From positions 1-35,479 of the forward strand of contig NZ_JAEKGC010000018.1 in assembly GCF_016405885.1 (NCBI RefSeq): DNA of 35,479 bases, given 5' to 3'. Under the pieces are notes generated by a model. It saw nothing but the letters and a program-made list of their open reading frames with translations, did no database searches and was not told the DNA's origin. Below are positions 32,434 to 35,479 of this stretch, in pieces. The position numbers were made by a program, and so were the translations under genes. Numbering within the stretch: position 1 is the first letter of the stretch; each line of letters begins with the position of its first letter. The stretch is from Arthrobacter sp. MSA 4-2 (lineage in GTDB: Bacteria; Actinomycetota; Actinomycetes; Actinomycetales; Micrococcaceae).

Positions 32434-33540
32434 CTAGACCAGCCGGGTCAGCCAGCCATGGATATCCTCGGCAGCGCCGGTCTGGATTCTCAGCAGCTGG
32501 CTACGGATGGACATCGTCACCTCGCCGGGCAGGGCATCGGGTGCGCCGATGATGTCCTCGCCGTCCTTCAGCTGCCCGATCGGGGTGATCACCGCTGCCG
32601 TGCCGCAGGCGAAGACTTCGGTGATGTCGCCGGAGGCAATGCCGTCGCGCCACTCGTCGAGAGTGATCTTGCGCTCGACGACATTCATGCCGCGGTCGCG
32701 GCCCAGCTGGATCACCGAGGAGCGCGTCACACCTTCGAGGATGGTGCCGGACAGCGCCGGAGTGACCAGCGAGCCGTCCTTGAACACGAAGAACACGTTC
32801 ATGCCGCCGAGCTCTTCAACGGCGTTGTCATTGAACTGATCGAGGAAGAGTACCTGCTTGCAATCGTTGGCCTCTGCCTCGAGCTGGGCTGCGAGAGAGG
32901 CCGCGTAATTGCCGCCGCATTTCGCCGCGCCGGTCCCGCCCCGTCCGGCGCGTGCGAAGTTCCGGGAGACCCAGATCGAAACCGGCTTCAATTCTCCGCC
33001 GAAGTAGTTTCCTGCGGGCGATGCAATCACCCGGAACGAAACCTCCCGTGCGGGCCGGACACCCAGGAACGCCTCCGTGGCAATCATGAAGGGCCGCAGG
33101 TACAGGCTTTCTCCGTCACCGGTAGGAATCCAGTCACGGTCGGCCGAAACCAGCTGGCGCAGGGATTCAAGGAAGATCGGTTCCGGAAGCTGGGGAAGGG
33201 CCAGTCGGGCCGCCGACCTGTTGAGGCGTGCTGCGTTGGCGTCCGCTCGGAAGGTCCAGATTGAACCATCGGCATGGCGGTAAGCCTTCATGCCCTCGAA
33301 TATCTCCTGGCCGTAGTGCAGTACGGCAGCGGCGGGGTCGAGTGCGATGGGACCGTATGGCTCGACCCGGGCATTGCTCCAGCCGCCCTTTCCATCGGCA
33401 TCGACCGAGAAGTCAACGATCGCTGTGTGGTCCGTGAAGTGGTTGCCGAACCCGGGATCGGCGAGGATGGCCTCGCGCTGCTCCACGGTCTTCGGAGTAG
33501 TGGAGAGATGCTGGGCGAACTCCAGATCGGTGGCTGTCAT
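32434..33540 (-). CDS. ilvE: Branched-chain amino acid aminotransferase
   Basis: A 368-residue fold-type IV PLP enzyme that makes leucine, isoleucine and valine from their keto acids. The PLP lysine is Lys207 in GGTGAAKCGGNYAASL; other family blocks are VLHYGQEIFEGMKAYR, LYLRPFMIATEAFLGV, and EVFACGTAAVITPIG. GGAGGA stands just before the ATG. It follows leuB by 111 bases on the same strand and is probably cotranscribed with it, so it may share control by the leuB palindrome. Confidence 0.95.
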   Translation of the reverse strand: MTATDLEFAQHLSTTPKTVEQREAILADPGFGNHFTDHTAIVDFSVDADGKGGWSNARVEPYGPIALDPAAAVLHYGQEIFEGMKAYRHADGSIWTFRADANAARLNRSAARLALPQLPEPIFLESLRQLVSADRDWIPTGDGESLYLRPFMIATEAFLGVRPAREVSFRVIASPAGNYFGGELKPVSIWVSRNFARAGRGGTGAAKCGGNYAASLAAQLEAEANDCKQVLFLDQFNDNAVEELGGMNVFFVFKDGSLVTPALSGTILEGVTRSSVIQLGRDRGMNVVERKITLDEWRDGIASGDITEVFACGTAAVITPIGQLKDGEDIIGAPDALPGEVTMSIRSQLLRIQTGAAEDIHGWLTRLV

Positions 33541-33651
33541 GATTCCTCCGCGCGTGACCTGCTCCGTGCGGAGCGGCGCTCCGGGAGGCTATTTGGTCAG
33601 TGATCAGTGCCGGCTGCTTCGCCGACGCTGGGTTAATGGTTCCTAACCACC

Positions 33652-34710
33652 TTAGGACACTGCGGCGGCAATCGCATCGCCCACCGCCGACGTCGTTCGC
33701 GGCGCTCCGGTGCGCCCGGCAATGTCGGCCTCAACCGCACTCTCGATGCGCTCGGCTGCGGCCTCTTGGCCCAGGTGCCGCAGCAGCAGCGCCGCCGACA
33801 GAATGGCGGCCGTAGGATCAGCCTTCTGCTGGCCCGCAATGTCCGGGGCGGAGCCGTGGACCGGCTCGAACATCGAGGGTGCAGTGCGGTCCATGTTGAG
33901 GTTTCCGGAGGCCGCCAGGCCGATCCCTCCGCTGATTGCCGCGGCGAGATCGGTCAGGATATCGCCGAAGAGATTGTCAGTGACGATGACGTCGAACCGT
34001 GAGGGATCGGTCACGAGGAAGATCGTCGCCGCATCGACGTGCAGGTAGTCGTGGCTGACTTCGGGGAACTCGGCCGCGACCGCCTCCACGGTCCGCTTCC
34101 AAAGATGGCCCGCGAACACCAGCACGTTGTGCTTGTGGACCAGGGTCAGCTTCCGGCGAGGGCGCTCGCTCGCACGACGGAAGGCGTCCCGCACCACGCG
34201 TTCCACCCCGTGCGCTGTATTGAGCGAGACCTCGGTGGCAATCTCATGCTTCGTACCACCACGCAGGGTTCCCCCGTTGCCCGCGTAGGGGCCCTCGGTG
34301 CCCTCCCGCACCACGACGAAGTCGACGGGGCCGGGGGCGGCCAGTGGCGAATCCACCCCCGGGTACAGCTTGGAGGGGCGCAGATTGACGTAGTGGTCGA
34401 GTTCGAACCGCAGTTTGAGCAGCAGTTCCCGCTCAATCAGCCCCGAGGGGATCCGCTTATCCCCCGGTGCCGCACCCACCGCTCCAAAGAGGATTGCGTC
34501 ATGGGCACGCAACCGGGTGAGGGTTTCCTCAGGGAGCGTCTCCCCGGTGGCGAGCCAGTGCTGGGCGCCGAGGGAGTACTCGGTGAGCGCAAGTTCCACC
34601 TCATCGGGCAGTACCGCTGAGAGCACCTTCACCGCTTCGGCCGTGACTTCCGGGCCGATGCCGTCTCCGGGGATGATCGCGAGGTCGATACGAGCAGTTG
34701 AGGCGTCCAT
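33652..34710 (-). CDS. leuB: 3-isopropylmalate dehydrogenase
   Basis: A 352-residue isocitrate dehydrogenase-family enzyme that oxidises and decarboxylates 3-isopropylmalate, the step after LeuCD. Evidence: [20 protein letters not shown] at the N-terminus, [47 protein letters not shown], and [20 protein letters not shown]. The ribosome-binding site is weak (GGG near the ATG). Upstream, a palindrome identical in its arms to that at leuC lies 40-56 bases before the start. Confidence 0.96.
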   Translation of the reverse strand: MDASTARIDLAIIPGDGIGPEVTAEAVKVLSAVLPDEVELALTEYSLGAQHWLATGETLPEETLTRLRAHDAILFGAVGAAPGDKRIPSGLIERELLLKLRFELDHYVNLRPSKLYPGVDSPLAAPGPVDFVVVREGTEGPYAGNGGTLRGGTKHEIATEVSLNTAHGVERVVRDAFRRASERPRRKLTLVHKHNVLVFAGHLWKRTVEAVAAEFPEVSHDYLHVDAATIFLVTDPSRFDVIVTDNLFGDILTDLAAAISGGIGLAASGNLNMDRTAPSMFEPVHGSAPDIAGQQKADPTAAILSAALLLRHLGQEAAAERIESAVEADIAGRTGAPRTTSAVGDAIAAAVS

Positions 34711-34742
34711 CGACCCAGATTACGAAGCGGGCTCTCCTGCGG

Positions 34743-34766
34743 ATAATCAGTCTCATTTTGTGAGAC
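34743..34766 (-). promoter_or_regulatory. Predicted leuB promoter and IclR-type operator
   Basis: The palindrome GTCTCA-TTTTG-TGAGAC at 34750-34766 matches the arms and spacing of the one at 19785-19801. On the minus strand it is followed after one base by GATTAT (34748-34743), a -10-like hexamer, so the operator again fills the -35/-10 spacer. The -35 hexamer (CCGATG) is poor. Confidence 0.7.
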
Positions 34767-34822
34767 ATCGGCGCATAGTGCTACCGGGTTCGCCAACGAT
34801 GCCGCTCGCACTGAAGAAATGA

Positions 34823-34850
34823 GGACGGGCACCCTCTCGGGTGCCCGTCC
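34823..34850 (-). terminator. Terminator of the surface-protein gene
   Basis: A perfect 12-bp stem, GGACGGGCACCC-TCTC-GGGTGCCCGTCC, lies 26 bases past the stop of the gene to its right. On the minus strand it is followed by TCATTTCTTC. Confidence 0.75.
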
Positions 34851-34876
34851 CCTTCGTACTGACTGACTCGTTCCTG

Positions 34877-35479
34877 CTAGAAGCTAGCGTTCCGCTTCCG
34901 CTCAACGGCTCGGCCGGCCACGAGGCCCGCAGCGGTCAGGCTCGCCACGACAAGCCCTCCCAGCCACACCTGACCCGGGTCATCCGATGCCGCGACCGCA
35001 GCCGACTGGACGTTGAGGCCCTGGTTGGTGCGAACCGTCCCCGTTGAAGCCGGCACGACCACTGTCCGCACCGTGACGGTGCCCGAAGTCTTCACCGGGT
35101 CCTTCGTGACCGTTTCCCCTGGCATGACTGGGGCATGGGGGGCCTGCGGCACTTCAGGGGATTCTGGCACGGAGGGCGTCTCCGGAGTTCCGGGGAGTTG
35201 CGGGTTCCCCTGGCCGGGGTTCTCACCGCCGGGGTTCTCACCGCCGGGGTTCTCACCGCCGGGGTTCTCACCGCAGTCGTCTTTGCCCTCACCGGTGTTG
35301 TTGTCACCGCCGTTGTTGCCCTCGCCGGTGTTGTTGTCGCCGCCGTTGTTGTCGCCGCAGCCGTCACCGTTGCCGCCACCGTTGTTGTCGCCGGGGCCGT
35401 TGCCGTTGCCGCCACCGTTGTTGTCGCCGGGGCCGTTGCCGTTGCCGCCACCGTTGTTGTCGCCGGGGCCGTTGCCGTT
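34877..35479 (-). CDS. Gly/Asn-rich repetitive surface protein, C-terminal part
   Basis: The last 200 residues of a protein whose start is outside the window. From the edge inward: repeats of GPGDNNGGGNGN (12 residues, 36 bp), then NNTGEG units, then four copies of GENPG, then a Pro/Glu/Thr stretch, then a beta-like VTVRTVVVPASTGTVRT segment. A hydrophobic helix (VWLGGLVVASLTAAGLVAG) and a basic tail, RAVERKRNASF, end the protein, which places it in the membrane with the repeats outside. No LPXTG motif precedes the helix, so it is anchored by the helix itself or is not sortase-linked. Two cysteines lie in the repeat region (GDGCG and DDCG). The N-terminal domain and function are unknown. Confidence 0.72.
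   Translation of the reverse strand, partial: NGNGPGDNNGGGNGNGPGDNNGGGNGNGPGDNNGGGNGDGCGDNNGGDNNTGEGNNGGDNNTGEGKDDCGENPGGENPGGENPGGENPGQGNPQLPGTPETPSVPESPEVPQAPHAPVMPGETVTKDPVKTSGTVTVRTVVVPASTGTVRTNQGLNVQSAAVAASDDPGQVWLGGLVVASLTAAGLVAGRAVERKRNASF
35300..35479. repeat. 36-bp in-frame tandem repeat, with 15-bp repeat nearby
   Basis: Near-identical 36-bp units encode GPGDNNGGGNGN and run off the window edge. The last complete ones are nearly invariant at the DNA level, which suggests recent expansion or gene conversion. A second block of four 15-bp units coding GENPG lies at about 35215-35272. Confidence 0.8.

Noticed and set aside
35190..35215. LPGTP as a sortase LPXTG-like motif
   Set aside because: It lies about 100 residues before the C-terminus, far upstream of the membrane helix and basic tail, not directly before them.
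35300..35479. Possible CRISPR array
   Set aside because: The 36-bp units are contiguous with no spacers, in frame with a coding sequence, and code for the same 12 residues.

Overview
The window reads as a chromosomal segment of a high-GC Gram-positive bacterium, most likely an actinobacterium of the order Micrococcales (Arthrobacter-like). Supporting signs are the GC-rich third codon positions, frequent GTG starts, GTGA and TAATG stop/start overlaps, lipoproteins of the DUF6318 type, a DUF222/HNH-like C-terminus at the left edge, and the leuCD-murA-acyltransferase-gpsA-ddl order. Almost all of it is intact, densely packed core genome. I see no integrase, transposase, prophage or CRISPR array.

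Layout, left to right. (1) 1-2.7 kb: the tail of a DUF222/HNH-like gene, degenerate repeats, then a minus-strand unit of two paralogous lipoproteins and a PKD-like exported protein. (2) 2.8-5.1 kb: a short-chain dehydrogenase, a divergent family 2 glycosyltransferase and a small DUF3072 protein. (3) 5.2-6.6 kb: a fused GTP cyclohydrolase II / RibD-type reductase. (4) 6.7-12.9 kb: a LysR regulator divergent from an APC amino-acid permease and PutA, an apparent proline-catabolism locus closed by a strong bidirectional terminator. (5) 13.0-19.7 kb, minus strand: leuC-leuD, then murA-acyltransferase-gpsA-ddl, joining leucine, cell-wall and phospholipid synthesis. (6) 19.8-21.1 kb: a divergent IclR regulator (LtbR/NdgR-like) and an overlapping DUF1697 gene. 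(7) 21.2-24.6 kb: two translationally coupled dynamin-like membrane GTPases. (8) 24.7-28.2 kb: tRNA-Glu, tRNA-Gln, a HAD phosphatase, gltX and a fumarylacetoacetate hydrolase family enzyme. (9) 28.3-32.4 kb: a signalling-rich accessory stretch with a 47-residue secreted peptide divergent from a TPR protein, a 650-bp repeat-bearing gap, and a STAS-like gene overlapping a cytosolic HAMP-like/GGDEF/EAL protein. (10) 32.4-34.7 kb: ilvE and leuB. (11) The right edge is the C-terminal part of a Gly/Asn-rich repetitive surface protein.

Two observations tie parts together. A perfect palindrome, GTCTCA-N5-TGAGAC, lies between leuC and the IclR gene and again upstream of leuB 15 kb away, which points to one leucine-biosynthesis regulon under the local IclR protein. 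The most novel candidate is the divergent pair of a small exported peptide (28320-28463) and a Rap-sized TPR protein without an obvious DNA-binding domain (28603-29724), next to a c-di-GMP enzyme. This resembles a peptide-signalling module in outline, but that function is inference only.
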